Assembly (NCBI RefSeq): GCF_900156915.1
Contig: NZ_LT732535.1
Span: forward strand, 889,480-953,479
Direction: 5' to 3'
DNA: 64,000 bases
Source: Sediminibacillus massiliensis
GTDB lineage: Bacteria > Bacillota > Bacilli > Bacillales > Amphibacillaceae
Part shown: positions 16,513-25,883 of the stretch, piece after piece
Layout: the number at the start of each line of letters is the position of its first letter
Numbering within the stretch: position 1 is the stretch's first letter
Program-made: the position numbers and the translations under genes
The notes under the pieces: model-generated
Told to the model about the DNA's origin: nothing
The model's input: only the letters and a program-made list of their open reading frames with translations
Databases searched by the model: none

Positions 16513-17673
16513 ATGTTCCATTGTCCATATTGCGGAAGTATTTCAAAAGAGGACGAGCTTTACTGCATAAAATGTGGAAAAAAACTTCCCGGAGATATGT
16601 TCGACAGAAATCCATCCAACAAAAAAGATTATCGAATATGGTTTATCCCATTATGTACTTTGATTATAACGATAACAGCTGTGGGAGCATATTATTTATT
16701 TCTTCAAAATCAAACCAGTAAAGCACAGTCTGCTTTCGAAAACGGGGAAGAAATGTTGTTGTCGGGAAAGTTTCAACGGGCTTCCCGTCAATTCCAGGAG
16801 GCGTTAGAGAGTAAAAGCGACTTTCCCGCCGCCAAAGAAGTCAAAGTGTTCACGGATAACGCTCTTGATGCCGAAGAACATATAAGCAAAGCAGTAAAAC
16901 TCACGAATCAACGAAAATTCCAGCAATCTTTAGAGGAACTGGATGCCGCAGAAAGTTTGTTGAAAAATTACCATGGAGAGGCGGTTGAACTGCTTCTTAC
17001 AAACATAGTCGATCAGCGGACAGCTACGGAAATGGAATTATTGAAAAGTGAGATGGATAAAGATCCCTCCATTGAAGAGCTGAAAACACTGCTTTGGCAG
17101 GCCGAAGCTATAAAAGATGAAGAAGCAGCATCTATTGCCGAAATTATTAGAGACCGTATAGTTTCTTATATCTATTCTACAGCCAGTGAACAACTATCCC
17201 AAAAACAATTCACCAATGCAAGAGATATTGTGGAAGACGGTCTTCATTATGTACCTGAATCAAGTAAATTGGAAAGTCTTCAAACAACTATCCAAAAAGA
17301 AAAAACAGCTTTTGAAACGGCACAACAAGATAGAATAGAACAAGCGATTACAGCAGCTGAAAAAGAAAAGGACCGGAATTTAAATAACGCAGTCGAAATT
17401 GAAAAAGCGAGCGTCGAGCGAAACCAGCAAAACGAGATCGTAGTAAATGGAAATATTAAAAGTGTGGCAACCGTACCTATTAATTCAGTTGCGGTTGAAT
17501 ATTCTATAATGAATAAAAAAGATGAAGTAGTGCTGACAAATGAAGTATATGTCTTTCCTGATACCATTTATCCTGGCGAAAAAGGCAAATTCGAATTCAC
17601 CCATTATGAACAAGATAGTGGGCAAAACGCCTTAAAGATAGAAATTGACAAAATTAAATGGTTTCTAAACTAA
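16513..17673 (+). CDS. Zinc-ribbon membrane protein with extracytoplasmic repeat domain
   Basis: A 386-residue protein. A zinc ribbon at residues 4-25 (CPYC and CIKC pairs) faces the cytoplasm, followed by one transmembrane helix at about 43-65. The long outer part is helical: TPR-like repeats (GEEMLLSGKFQRASRQFQEA, AVKLTNQRKFQQSLEEL) and a charged coiled segment near 265-300, ending in a beta-rich domain (VAVEYSIMNKKDEVVLTNEV). The layout resembles TcaA/YvbJ-type proteins of Bacillales. Ribosome site GAGGGTG. It lies 21 bases before a serine protease gene and is probably in the same operon. Confidence 0.75.
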   Translation: MFHCPYCGSISKEDELYCIKCGKKLPGDMFDRNPSNKKDYRIWFIPLCTLIITITAVGAYYLFLQNQTSKAQSAFENGEEMLLSGKFQRASRQFQEALESKSDFPAAKEVKVFTDNALDAEEHISKAVKLTNQRKFQQSLEELDAAESLLKNYHGEAVELLLTNIVDQRTATEMELLKSEMDKDPSIEELKTLLWQAEAIKDEEAASIAEIIRDRIVSYIYSTASEQLSQKQFTNARDIVEDGLHYVPESSKLESLQTTIQKEKTAFETAQQDRIEQAITAAEKEKDRNLNNAVEIEKASVERNQQNEIVVNGNIKSVATVPINSVAVEYSIMNKKDEVVLTNEVYVFPDTIYPGEKGKFEFTHYEQDSGQNALKIEIDKIKWFLN

Positions 17674-17694
17674 AAAATGCTATGGAGTGAGAAG

Positions 17695-18840
17695 ATGAAG
17701 AAATTGCATTCGCTTCCTATTCTCATATCGGCAGCTGTAATTATGATTGGGATCCTGGGTATATATCTGATTTATGACCATTGGGATAATAAACAAATCA
17801 ACATGAAAAATACGCTGGCCCAGAAGGTGTCGGAAGAAGAAAATGCTGTGAATTTAAAATCGATTATCCATGAATCGCAAAAAAATGTCGTCCAGATAGA
17901 GGCTCTTACTTCTACTTCTGAAAAGGCGGGATCTGGTTTTCTTTATAATAAAAAAGGAGACATCATCACAAATGCCCATGTTGTGAAAGATGCAGATACA
18001 ATTTACGTCAAAACATCCAATGCCCATACTTATACAGCTGCATTAGTAGGAATTGGCGACGAAACAGATATTGCCGTAATAAGAGTTCCACAATTGGCAA
18101 ACCAGAGTCCCGCTCAATTGGATACAAACTTCAACGCGGAACTTGGGGACGAGATTATTGCCGTCGGCAGTCCGCTTGGATTTCAAAACTCGGTCACTTT
18201 GGGAATTATTTCAGGAAAAGGCAGGACTTTTTCAATAGATGGATATAATTATGATAATGTGTACCAAATTTCTGCCCAAATCACTAATGGCAATAGCGGC
18301 GGACCTCTTATTCACAGGTCCAGCGGCAAAGTTGTCGCAATCAATTCCGCAGGTTCAAAAGAAGGCGGACTAGGTTTCAGTATACCAATTAGCCAGGTGA
18401 TCGAAACGGCTGCCGATTGGTCAGATTCAGCCGTCGATAAAGAACTCGATTACAAAAGTCCAGCCATGAAAGCTGCTCACACGGACTTGGAAAAATTGGA
18501 AGAGAACGGAAAGTATATTATTGATTATTTTTTTGAAAGTTTGTCGATTAGAGATTATATCAATGCATACTCCCTTCTCGGAAGTGATTGGCAAAACGAC
18601 ACAAACTATCAGAAATTCCGTGAGAACTATATCCATATCCTTGAAACAACTACTCATGAAATGGAAATAAAGAAAAATGACGAGAAAGACCAGTTAAAAA
18701 TAAGTCTTAAAGTAGACCATTTAGAAAAGGAATCCAATAAGGACACAATCGAGAAAAGCTACCTGTATCGGTTTACAGTTGGATATGAAAATGATCAAGT
18801 CCGCATCCTGAAAAGCAGCCGGGAAATTGCATCTTCTTAA
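17695..18840 (+). CDS. Membrane-anchored trypsin-like serine protease (S1C/HtrA-like, no PDZ)
   Basis: A 381-residue protein: N-terminal membrane anchor (about 5-28), then a trypsin-fold domain with the triad histidine in NAHVVKDAD, aspartate in DIAVIRV and serine in NGNSGGPLI. There is no PDZ domain; residues 270-380 form instead an alpha/beta domain of the NTF2-like type (FFESLSIRDYINAYSLL). It should cut misfolded or surface proteins outside the membrane. ATG 17695 follows GGAGTGAG; an earlier in-frame ATG has no ribosome site. Pairing with the zinc-ribbon protein suggests joint envelope quality control (inference). Confidence 0.85.
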   Translation: MKKLHSLPILISAAVIMIGILGIYLIYDHWDNKQINMKNTLAQKVSEEENAVNLKSIIHESQKNVVQIEALTSTSEKAGSGFLYNKKGDIITNAHVVKDADTIYVKTSNAHTYTAALVGIGDETDIAVIRVPQLANQSPAQLDTNFNAELGDEIIAVGSPLGFQNSVTLGIISGKGRTFSIDGYNYDNVYQISAQITNGNSGGPLIHRSSGKVVAINSAGSKEGGLGFSIPISQVIETAADWSDSAVDKELDYKSPAMKAAHTDLEKLEENGKYIIDYFFESLSIRDYINAYSLLGSDWQNDTNYQKFRENYIHILETTTHEMEIKKNDEKDQLKISLKVDHLEKESNKDTIEKSYLYRFTVGYENDQVRILKSSREIASS

Positions 18841-18963
18841 AACAGTAGTCGCCAGCCTTTATTTGTGAACAAGCCCATTTTTGTGCAATATAGGCAAAAT
18901 GTCCATACATAACTTAATCGCAACCCATATATTGAACTGTAAACGTTCAGGAGGTGAGTATGT

Positions 18964-19086
18964 ATGTACGGATCTTATGGTGGTTACGGCGGATATTGCG
19001 GAGGATATGGTTATGGCAACTCTTTCGCTTTGATCGTTGTACTGTTTATTTTACTCATCATTGTTGGTGCAGCTTTTTACTGCTAA
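18964..19086 (+). CDS. YjcZ-family sporulation peptide
   Basis: Forty residues: a Gly/Tyr-rich head ([17 protein letters not shown]) and a hydrophobic tail ending [20 protein letters not shown]. This is the typical YjcZ/YosT pattern of small spore-associated membrane peptides. GGAGGTGAGT precedes the ATG; a preceding ATG at 18960 is out of frame. CATATATT at about 18928 resembles a mother-cell sigma -10 element, which is suggestive only. Confidence 0.85.
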   Translation: MYGSYGGYGGYCGGYGYGNSFALIVVLFILLIIVGAAFYC

Positions 19087-19106
19087 TCATCCAAACACCG
19101 AAAATA

Positions 19107-19144
19107 AATAAACCCTCGGAGTAATGACACTCCGAGGGTTTATT
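19107..19144. terminator. Bidirectional terminator between yjcZ-like gene and ktrD
   Basis: Stem AATAAACCCTCGGAGT / ACTCCGAGGGTTTATT, shared by two convergent genes. Confidence 0.85.
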
Positions 19145-19145
19145 G

Positions 19146-20507
19146 TTAACCAATAATTATTTTCTCTTTTGGATACCGGTAATCTACAGGATTATTGCGA
19201 TAGAAAGTAAACAAGAAAGTCAATATTCCTATCCGGCCCATAAACATCAAAACCATTAGCACACACTTGCTGACGGTTGATAGCTCTCCCGTAATTCCCA
19301 GCGACAAGCCCACCGTACCGAACGCAGAGCAAACCTCGAAAATTATTTCCGTCAAAGAGTATGGTTCAGCGATAGTCAAAATAACAGCAGCCGAAAACAC
19401 TGTCAGTATAGCCATTAAAGTAACCGCTACAGCTTTATACAAGTCTTCATCATATACTTCCCTATTGAAGATATGAATTCGGCTTTTTCCACGGGCGAAC
19501 GTCAGAATAAAGATGACAACTAGCGCAAATGTTGTTGTACGTATCCCTCCGCCCACACTGCTTGGAGAGGCTCCGATGAACATTAAAGCAGCCATGACAA
19601 GATGGTTCTGTTCTGTCAACAAGCTTACATCCATAGTTGACAACCCTCCGCTCCTAGTTGTTACGGATTGAAACACGGAGTAGAATAATGATTCATGCCA
19701 CGACTTTCCTGCAAAGAAGTTATTTATATCAAGGAGATAAATCATTATGCTCCCCAATACTACAAGCAATAGAAATGTCAAAGTAGTCAATTTCGTGAAC
19801 AAACTGAAACGGACGAATCGCCGCTCTTCCGTTTTAGAAAAGAGATATTCTTTTACCTCTATCAGGACGGGGAAACCGATGGCGCCTAAGATAATAAGCA
19901 ATATGTTGATAAATTGGACAAAGTAGTCATCTTTAAACAAGACCAGAGATTGCCCTGTAATGTCGAAACCACCATTGGTGGTAGCACTTATCGCTCCAAA
20001 GAAACCTTGAAAATAAGCTTCACCTACAGTTGGAAAATATTGAATGAAGTATGTACCAAGTACAATGAACCCAATAAATTCGATAGTTAAAATCACCAAT
20101 ATAATTTGCTTGATTAACCGGACCATCCCTTCAAAAGACGTTTGGTTGTGATCGGTCATTATCAACCTTCTCTCTTTGAGCCCGATTTTTTTTCCGAAAA
20201 TCATCCAAATCACGGTCCCCAAAGTCATAACCCCAATACCGCCCAATTGCAGGATCAACGCCAAGAGAAATATTCCGGTGGTACTGAACGTATCAACAGT
20301 CGAAACAGCCGTCAAACCGGTTACACTGACTGCACTCACGGCTGTGAATAGAATGTCAATAAACGAAACATTTACTCCTTCCTGATGTGACACAGGAAGT
20401 GATAATAAAACAAATGCCACCGTCACAGCAATGCCATAAAACATGACAATTAACTGGACAGGAGATAATTTGTTAATCCAACGAAAATTAGGATGCCTTA
20501 CCCTCAT
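19146..20507 (-). CDS. ktrD: Ktr potassium uptake channel subunit (KtrD-like)
   Basis: A 453-residue TrkH/KtrB-family membrane protein with four M1-P-M2 repeats. Selectivity-filter stretches are SVTGLTAVS (P1), ATTNGGFDITG (P2), TTRSGGLSTMD (P3) and GTVGLSLGI (P4). It takes up K+ (usually Na+-linked) together with a cytosolic RCK subunit such as KtrC, which is not in the window. AAAGGAG precedes the ATG. B/D subtype is a judgement from length and the basic N-terminus. Confidence 0.88.
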   Translation of the reverse strand: MRVRHPNFRWINKLSPVQLIVMFYGIAVTVAFVLLSLPVSHQEGVNVSFIDILFTAVSAVSVTGLTAVSTVDTFSTTGIFLLALILQLGGIGVMTLGTVIWMIFGKKIGLKERRLIMTDHNQTSFEGMVRLIKQIILVILTIEFIGFIVLGTYFIQYFPTVGEAYFQGFFGAISATTNGGFDITGQSLVLFKDDYFVQFINILLIILGAIGFPVLIEVKEYLFSKTEERRFVRFSLFTKLTTLTFLLLVVLGSIMIYLLDINNFFAGKSWHESLFYSVFQSVTTRSGGLSTMDVSLLTEQNHLVMAALMFIGASPSSVGGGIRTTTFALVVIFILTFARGKSRIHIFNREVYDEDLYKAVAVTLMAILTVFSAAVILTIAEPYSLTEIIFEVCSAFGTVGLSLGITGELSTVSKCVLMVLMFMGRIGILTFLFTFYRNNPVDYRYPKEKIIIG

Positions 20508-20742
20508 ATACTTGCTCCTTTACCGAGTACGAGTTACCAATGATGGTCATATTATATCATTTATTAGCCAAAACTCTTGTTCAATTATAAAATGAACGAT
20601 GCCAGGCTTTTTTTGACAGAGTTTCTAAAGGTACACTTAATCATATTTCATAAGTGTAGTCAATACAGAATCTGAAAATCCTCTTCCCAACCTTTTGAAA
20701 ACATGCTATTCTGAGAAAAATCCCAATATAACTCCTTCTATA

Positions 20743-20756
20743 TGTAAGCGCAACCA
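20743..20756 (+). promoter_or_regulatory. cre-like catabolite control site upstream of glcD
   Basis: TGTAAGCGCAACCA fits the CcpA cre pattern with one deviation. It lies about 65 bases before the glcD start, suiting carbon-catabolite repression of glycolate use. Confidence 0.5.
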
Positions 20757-20763
20757 ATGGTAG

Positions 20764-20779
20764 TGTTCTTTAAAGAACA
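20764..20779. promoter_or_regulatory. Perfect 16-bp palindrome, candidate operator of glcDF
   Basis: TGTTCTTTAAAGAACA is a perfect 16-bp palindrome about 15 bases before the glcD ribosome site. Its placement suggests an operator for a dimeric regulator; the regulator is not in the window. Confidence 0.6.
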
Positions 20780-20807
20780 TAGCCAGATATGATAAAGGAG
20801 AGGTTTA

Positions 20808-22223
20808 ATGCTAGATAACAGAATTATCCAAAACTTAATAAAGATTGTTGGTGATGAGAATGTAGCAACAGACAACGCTTCCCTACTTTCCTATTCCTAT
20901 GATGCTACGCCTAATTTCCAGTCATGGCCGGATGTTGTAGTAAGTCCAAAAACAACCGAAGAAATAGCTGAAATTGTAAAATTATGCGCCTCGCATAATA
21001 TCCCGCTAATCCCAAGAGGCTCCGGAACTAATTTGAGTGCCGGAACAACTCCTTTGTATGGGGGGATTATATTATTAATGAAACACTTGGACAAAATTCT
21101 TGAGATAGACGAAGCAAACTTGACTGTAACCACTCAACCAGGGGTTATCACTTTATCTTTAATGGAAGCTGTGGAAGCTAAAGGCTTGTTTTACCCACCT
21201 GATCCCAGTTCCATGAAAATCTCTCAAATTGGCGGAAATATAAATGAAAATTCCGGAGGATTGAGGGGTCTTAAATATGGAGTTACCAGAGATTATGTAT
21301 TGGGATTGGAGTTCGTGACTCCAAGCGGTAATATTGTCAGAACCGGAGGCAAACTTGCCAAGGATGTCGCCGGCTACGATTTGACTGGATTAATGGTCGG
21401 TTCAGAAGGCACCTTAGGTGTTATAACGGAGGCAACATTGAAGCTTCTGCCCAAACCGGACACAAAGAAAACACTCCTCGCTTTATTCACTGATATAGAC
21501 GCCGCTGCCGAAACCGTGTCCAAAATAATAGAAAATAGGATTATACCCGCGACCCTGGAGTTTTTAGACCGCGCCACTCTTCAGGCTGTAGAAGAATATG
21601 CCAAGGCTGGTCTTCCAACCCATGTAGAAGCTGTCCTCTTAATTGAGCAAGATGGAAAGAGCGAACAAGTTGAATCAGATATAGAGCAAATTTTAATACT
21701 TTGCAGAGAACAAGGAGCAGTTGAAGTCAGAGTCGCAAAGACCGTGGAGGAAGCAGAACAGCTAACCACCGCCAGGAGAGCCGCCCTTTCCGCATTAGCA
21801 AGGATAAAACCTACCACTATATTGGAAGATGCTACTGTTCCGCGTTCAGAAGTCGCAAGAATGGTGAAAGCAATCAACATTATTGCCGATCAATTTCAGG
21901 TAGACATATGTACGTTCGGCCATGCAGGCGATGGCAATCTGCACCCGACTTGTCTTACAGATGCCAGAAACAAAGAAGAAATGCAAAGAGTGGAACAAGC
22001 TTTTGAAGCCATTTTCAAAAAGGCAGTAGATTTAGGTGGAACAATCACTGGAGAACACGGGGTCGGAGCCATGAAGGCACCGTACCTCCACTTGAAAGCC
22101 GGGAAACATGGTGTCACCACGATGAAAGCGATAAAGCAGGCATTCGATCCCCAAAATATCATGAATCCCGGAAAGCTATTTTCAGATTCTGACAGGAAGC
22201 GTGTGGTGATCTCTAAGACATGA
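20808..22223 (+). CDS. glcD: Glycolate oxidase FAD subunit
   Basis: A 471-residue FAD-binding (PCMH-type) oxidoreductase; B. subtilis YsfC is of the same length. The FAD-binding part includes IPRGSGTNLSAGTTPLYGG (about 65-83) and NSGGLRGLKYGVTRDYVLG; the C-terminal FAD-oxidase domain has CTFGHAGDGNLHPT and GEHGVGAMK. It oxidises glycolate (or D-lactate) and passes electrons to the Fe-S subunit. AAAGGAGAGG precedes the ATG. It overlaps glcF by four bases. Confidence 0.93.
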   Translation: MLDNRIIQNLIKIVGDENVATDNASLLSYSYDATPNFQSWPDVVVSPKTTEEIAEIVKLCASHNIPLIPRGSGTNLSAGTTPLYGGIILLMKHLDKILEIDEANLTVTTQPGVITLSLMEAVEAKGLFYPPDPSSMKISQIGGNINENSGGLRGLKYGVTRDYVLGLEFVTPSGNIVRTGGKLAKDVAGYDLTGLMVGSEGTLGVITEATLKLLPKPDTKKTLLALFTDIDAAAETVSKIIENRIIPATLEFLDRATLQAVEEYAKAGLPTHVEAVLLIEQDGKSEQVESDIEQILILCREQGAVEVRVAKTVEEAEQLTTARRAALSALARIKPTTILEDATVPRSEVARMVKAINIIADQFQVDICTFGHAGDGNLHPTCLTDARNKEEMQRVEQAFEAIFKKAVDLGGTITGEHGVGAMKAPYLHLKAGKHGVTTMKAIKQAFDPQNIMNPGKLFSDSDRKRVVISKT

Positions 22224-23566
22224 ATACGGATAATTCACAAATGCAGGCGGAATTTAAAGAAAGAATGGACTATGACGACTTGATGAATTGTATGAGATGC
22301 GGTTTCTGCCTTCCCACCTGTCCCACTTATATTGAATCGGGAAATGATGAGACCCAGTCGCCAAGAGGAAGAATTGCCCTTATGAAGGGTGTTGTCTATG
22401 GTGAAATCGAGTTGGATAGTGAAGTCAAGCGCTCGCTTGATATGTGTCTGGGCTGTAGAGCTTGTGAACCTGTTTGTCCTTCGGGCGTAAAATATGGCCA
22501 ATTGCTAGAACAGGCAAGAGATATCATTTATCAAAATCAACAGCCATCCTTCCCTGTGACAGCGCTTAGAAAGTTTGTATTTCACCATTTGTTTCCCCAT
22601 CAAGACAGAATTATCGGCTTGATGAGTTTACTAAGACTCTATCAAAAAACTGGCATGCAGAAACTTGCAAGGAAAACGGGCTTGTTGAATCTCCTGTTGC
22701 CGGAACACCTACATAAGATGGAAAAAATACTCCCGGAAATCCCTTCTAGAACCATGATGCGCCACAGGCCACACCATATACATCCAAGTAACAAAAAAAG
22801 GCGGAAAGTCGCTTTCTTTTCAGGTTGTCTGATGAATACCATGTTTCTTCCCATCAATGAAGCTACTCTGAAACTTCTTGCTTATGCAGACTGTGAGATC
22901 GTAATCCCAAAACGGCAAAATTGCTGTGGGGCCTTACATGGCCATGGTGGTGAAAAAGAGATAGCCAAATCAATCGCAAAACAAAACATACGGGCTTTTG
23001 AAAACGAAGAAGTTGATCACATCATAACAAACGCCGGAGGTTGCGGTGCATTCTTGACAGATTACACAGAATTATTGAAAGACGAAGCAGACTGGAAAAA
23101 CCGGGCAAGCCGGTTTTCAGATAAAATTACTGATATATCAAGATTATTGGTCGACTTGGAACTTGATAAAGAACTTTTAACAATAGAACCCCGGATCGTT
23201 ACTTACCAAGATTCATGCCACTTAAGGAATGGGCAGCATACTATCCGGGAACCTAGGAAGCTGTTGCGTTCTATCGAGGGAGCTGTTTTCCACGAAATGA
23301 AGGACGCTGAAAGATGTTGTGGTTCAGCAGGGATTTATAATATAACCGAGCCGGAAATGTCCATGCAAATTCTTGATTATAAAATGGAGCAGACAAAAGC
23401 CACAGGGGCAACAGTCATTGTAACGACCAATCCTGGCTGCCTGTTACAAATGAAACTCGGCATAGAAAAAATGGGGTTAACAGAGCAGGTAAGTGCGGTA
23501 CATCTTGTTGAATTATTACTTGAAGCCTATGAAAATGGCCTGAAAAAATGCCCTAAGAGAAAATAA
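22220..23566 (+). CDS. glcF: Glycolate oxidase iron-sulfur subunit
   Basis: A 448-residue protein starting within the ATGA overlap with glcD, so translation is coupled. Two 4Fe-4S motifs are present, CMRCGFCLPTCPTY (near 20-33) and CLGCRACEPVCPSG (near 75-88). Two CCG domains follow with QNCCGALHGHGGE and ERCCGSAGIYN. It moves electrons from GlcD toward the quinone pool. A third subunit (glcE) is absent, as in other Bacillaceae. Confidence 0.93.
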   Translation: MNTDNSQMQAEFKERMDYDDLMNCMRCGFCLPTCPTYIESGNDETQSPRGRIALMKGVVYGEIELDSEVKRSLDMCLGCRACEPVCPSGVKYGQLLEQARDIIYQNQQPSFPVTALRKFVFHHLFPHQDRIIGLMSLLRLYQKTGMQKLARKTGLLNLLLPEHLHKMEKILPEIPSRTMMRHRPHHIHPSNKKRRKVAFFSGCLMNTMFLPINEATLKLLAYADCEIVIPKRQNCCGALHGHGGEKEIAKSIAKQNIRAFENEEVDHIITNAGGCGAFLTDYTELLKDEADWKNRASRFSDKITDISRLLVDLELDKELLTIEPRIVTYQDSCHLRNGQHTIREPRKLLRSIEGAVFHEMKDAERCCGSAGIYNITEPEMSMQILDYKMEQTKATGATVIVTTNPGCLLQMKLGIEKMGLTEQVSAVHLVELLLEAYENGLKKCPKRK

Positions 23567-23567
23567 A

Positions 23568-23610
23568 AGATGACGGGATCGTTCCAATAATTAAGCGATC
23601 CTGTCATCTT
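23568..23610. terminator. Bidirectional terminator between glcF and the hydrolase gene
   Basis: Stem AAGATGACGGGATCG / CGATCCTGTCATCTT, one wobble, placed between convergent genes. Confidence 0.85.
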
Positions 23611-24323
23611 TCAATCATTAATAAGTACTTCTTAATGATATCACATATCCTTTTGTCTTCATTTATGTTGTGTCCATATCCATTTAAAATCATCGGTTGA
23701 AAAATCGGCAGGTACCATTCATATTTTCTCATATCTTGTTTGCTGATGAATGACTGACTTCCTTCCCCTTTGATCACCAATACAGGAAATTGAAAACCGC
23801 TCAAAGCTTCCCAGAATACTACGTCATGAGAATCGTTCTGCAAAGCCTTGGCAACTTTATAAGAGAGCTTCGCTTTCTCTTTGCCACTTCCCGGAAAAGG
23901 AATATAGGAATACTGGGACAGCCATTTTCGGGAAAGAGTTTTATGCAATGCAGGATAGTCGCCGATTATCATTCCTTTAATAGCAGATTTATTGCTCAAG
24001 GCATACCCAAGCATGTAGCTTACCCCTCTTGAAAAGCCATACATGGCAATTGCCTGTAAACCCGCATCTTTTGTAACCGCTTCCATATCTTGAATATGGT
24101 CATATAAAGTATAGCCATATTTGGGTCTTGCGCTCTTTCCTCTCCCTCGATAGGAAAGAACAACACAGGGATGGGGAGATAGTTTTTCTAGCATCCACTT
24201 ATACTCATCTGCTGATTCACATAAGCCCGGCAGAATTAGCAACGGAACCTTAGTTGTGCCGAAATCACCATTCATTAAATAATGGACAGCAACCCCTTGA
24301 TTATCTACCCATCGTTCCTCCAA
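23604..24323 (-). CDS. Alpha/beta hydrolase
   Basis: A 239-residue alpha/beta-fold hydrolase. The oxyanion region is LILPGLCESADEY, the nucleophile elbow is GFSRG (near residue 97), and the C-terminal catalytic histidine lies in NGYGHNINED. There is no signal peptide. The start is TTG behind GGGGGAGG; the nearby ATG is out of frame and runs into a stop. Substrate unknown; ester, thioester or lactone hydrolysis are all possible. Confidence 0.82.
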   Translation of the reverse strand: MEERWVDNQGVAVHYLMNGDFGTTKVPLLILPGLCESADEYKWMLEKLSPHPCVVLSYRGRGKSARPKYGYTLYDHIQDMEAVTKDAGLQAIAMYGFSRGVSYMLGYALSNKSAIKGMIIGDYPALHKTLSRKWLSQYSYIPFPGSGKEKAKLSYKVAKALQNDSHDVVFWEALSGFQFPVLVIKGEGSQSFISKQDMRKYEWYLPIFQPMILNGYGHNINEDKRICDIIKKYLLMIER

Positions 24324-24402
24324 AGCAACCTCCCCCTCCGATGTTTCATGTTCTGCTTTTCAAGACAACAGTACATACAAGTATATATCCGTGCCTTGCT
24401 GC

Positions 24403-24816
24403 CTACATTCGATCTTTGAAAGCATCAAGTAATTCGTCACCTTGATAACCTTCTTCAATCAATGCCTGAAGTGTCTTTTCAATTTGATCTCTTTGCAGAT
24501 CAACCAATGTTCCGATAAATAATACATTCATATGTTTGTTTTCCAGGTCATTGACTTCGACGATGGTAGCCACAAACGTTGCAGGCTGATTGCTCGGTTT
24601 CGTAATCTTAGCCTGCAGCATTAACTTATCCTTTTTATCAGACAACTCATCGAAATAAGGTTTATAGGAGTGATCGAGATATGCTTCCAACATCCATTGA
24701 TTTTTTTCATCTTCCCGATTAATGATCAATCCATCGAGAAGTGGTATATTCTTCTGCTGAATGTCTTCTTTTCTGTCTTCTAAAACATCAAGTGAAATCA
24801 ATTTAAAAGTTTTCAT
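24403..24816 (-). CDS. ywpF: YwpF-like protein
   Basis: A 137-residue protein of the YwpF family (B. subtilis 136 residues), matched at MKTFKLISLDVL, IPLLDGLIINREDEKNQWM and EAYLDHSYKPYF. There is no known function. It starts four bases after the moaA stop with GGAGG inside the moaA end, so it is in the moaA operon. Co-transcription with a molybdenum cofactor gene is not typical for B. subtilis and gives a weak functional hint. Confidence 0.85.
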   Translation of the reverse strand: MKTFKLISLDVLEDRKEDIQQKNIPLLDGLIINREDEKNQWMLEAYLDHSYKPYFDELSDKKDKLMLQAKITKPSNQPATFVATIVEVNDLENKHMNVLFIGTLVDLQRDQIEKTLQALIEEGYQGDELLDAFKDRM

Positions 24817-24820
24817 CTTG

Positions 24821-25843
24821 TTATCCTCCTATATAGGACATTTCGATCTTCTTTCGTTTTAGAGGTTTGCCTTCTTTTCGTTCATCTGAGTATCGGTCTT
24901 TACGCCGGGACCAAATGCTGATGATTTCCATCATAAGCTGGTTATCGCTGACCTCGTCCCTCATTATCTTACGAATATCATGACCCTGTGAGGCAAATAA
25001 ACAGGTATATAACTTTCCTTCTGCAGAAAGCCTGATTCGAGTACAACTACTGCAGAAAGAATCCGTTACAGAAGAGATAACACCAATCTCCCCTCCCCCA
25101 TCAACATAACGGTATCTCGAGGCCACTTCCCCATAGTAATTTGCTTCCACTGCTGTCAGGGGCATCTCCTGATGGATTTGATCAATAATATCTTTCTTGG
25201 ACATCACTGTTTCCATATTCCATCCGTTATGATTCCCGACATCCATAAACTCGATGAACCGGAGGATTACGTCTTTACCCTTAAAGTACTTTGCCATCGG
25301 CAAAACCTGGGTATCATTCAGACCTTTTTTAACCACCATGTTGACCTTTACTTGTAAACCGGCTTTCATGGCTGCCTCGATTCCCTTCAGTACGGGTTGT
25401 GATCCAGTTCCCCGTCCATTAATTTTTCCGAACTCTTCATCTTCGATTGCATCAAGACTTACGTTTACCCGGTTCAAACCGGCCGCTTTCAACTTTGCTG
25501 CTTTTTTCGTCAGTAAAACAGCGTTCGTAGTCAAGGCTATATCCTTTATTCCATCGATTTGGTAAAGTCTTGCTATCAATTGGTCGAGATCTTTCCTAAG
25601 CAAGGGTTCCCCACCTGTTATCCTGATTTTTTCTGTACCCAATCCGGCAAAAATTTCGGCCAGCCGGACAATTTCATCAAAACTCAAAAGTTCATTTTTA
25701 GTTAGAAAGGGGTAGTCTTTATCAAATATTTCCGCAGGCATACAGTATGTACACCTGAAATTACACTGGTCAGTCACAGAAATCCTTAAATCCTTTAAGG
25801 GGCGTTTAAAATGATCAGTTATATATTGGTTGTTATTTTCCAT
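24821..25843 (-). CDS. moaA: GTP 3',8-cyclase MoaA
   Basis: Radical SAM enzyme for the first step of molybdenum cofactor synthesis. The N-terminal cluster motif is [13 protein letters not shown], the GTP-side cluster is [20 protein letters not shown], and the glycine-rich ITGGEPLLR is present. At 340 residues it ends in GG, the catalytically important MoaA tail. GAGGAG precedes the ATG. It lies 40 bases downstream of moeA on the same strand. Other moa genes are not in the window. Confidence 0.96.
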   Translation of the reverse strand: MENNNQYITDHFKRPLKDLRISVTDQCNFRCTYCMPAEIFDKDYPFLTKNELLSFDEIVRLAEIFAGLGTEKIRITGGEPLLRKDLDQLIARLYQIDGIKDIALTTNAVLLTKKAAKLKAAGLNRVNVSLDAIEDEEFGKINGRGTGSQPVLKGIEAAMKAGLQVKVNMVVKKGLNDTQVLPMAKYFKGKDVILRFIEFMDVGNHNGWNMETVMSKKDIIDQIHQEMPLTAVEANYYGEVASRYRYVDGGGEIGVISSVTDSFCSSCTRIRLSAEGKLYTCLFASQGHDIRKIMRDEVSDNQLMMEIISIWSRRKDRYSDERKEGKPLKRKKIEMSYIGG

Positions 25844-25883
25844 GCCTTATCGCTCCTCAGTCAATTACACTAACGCAAAAAGT

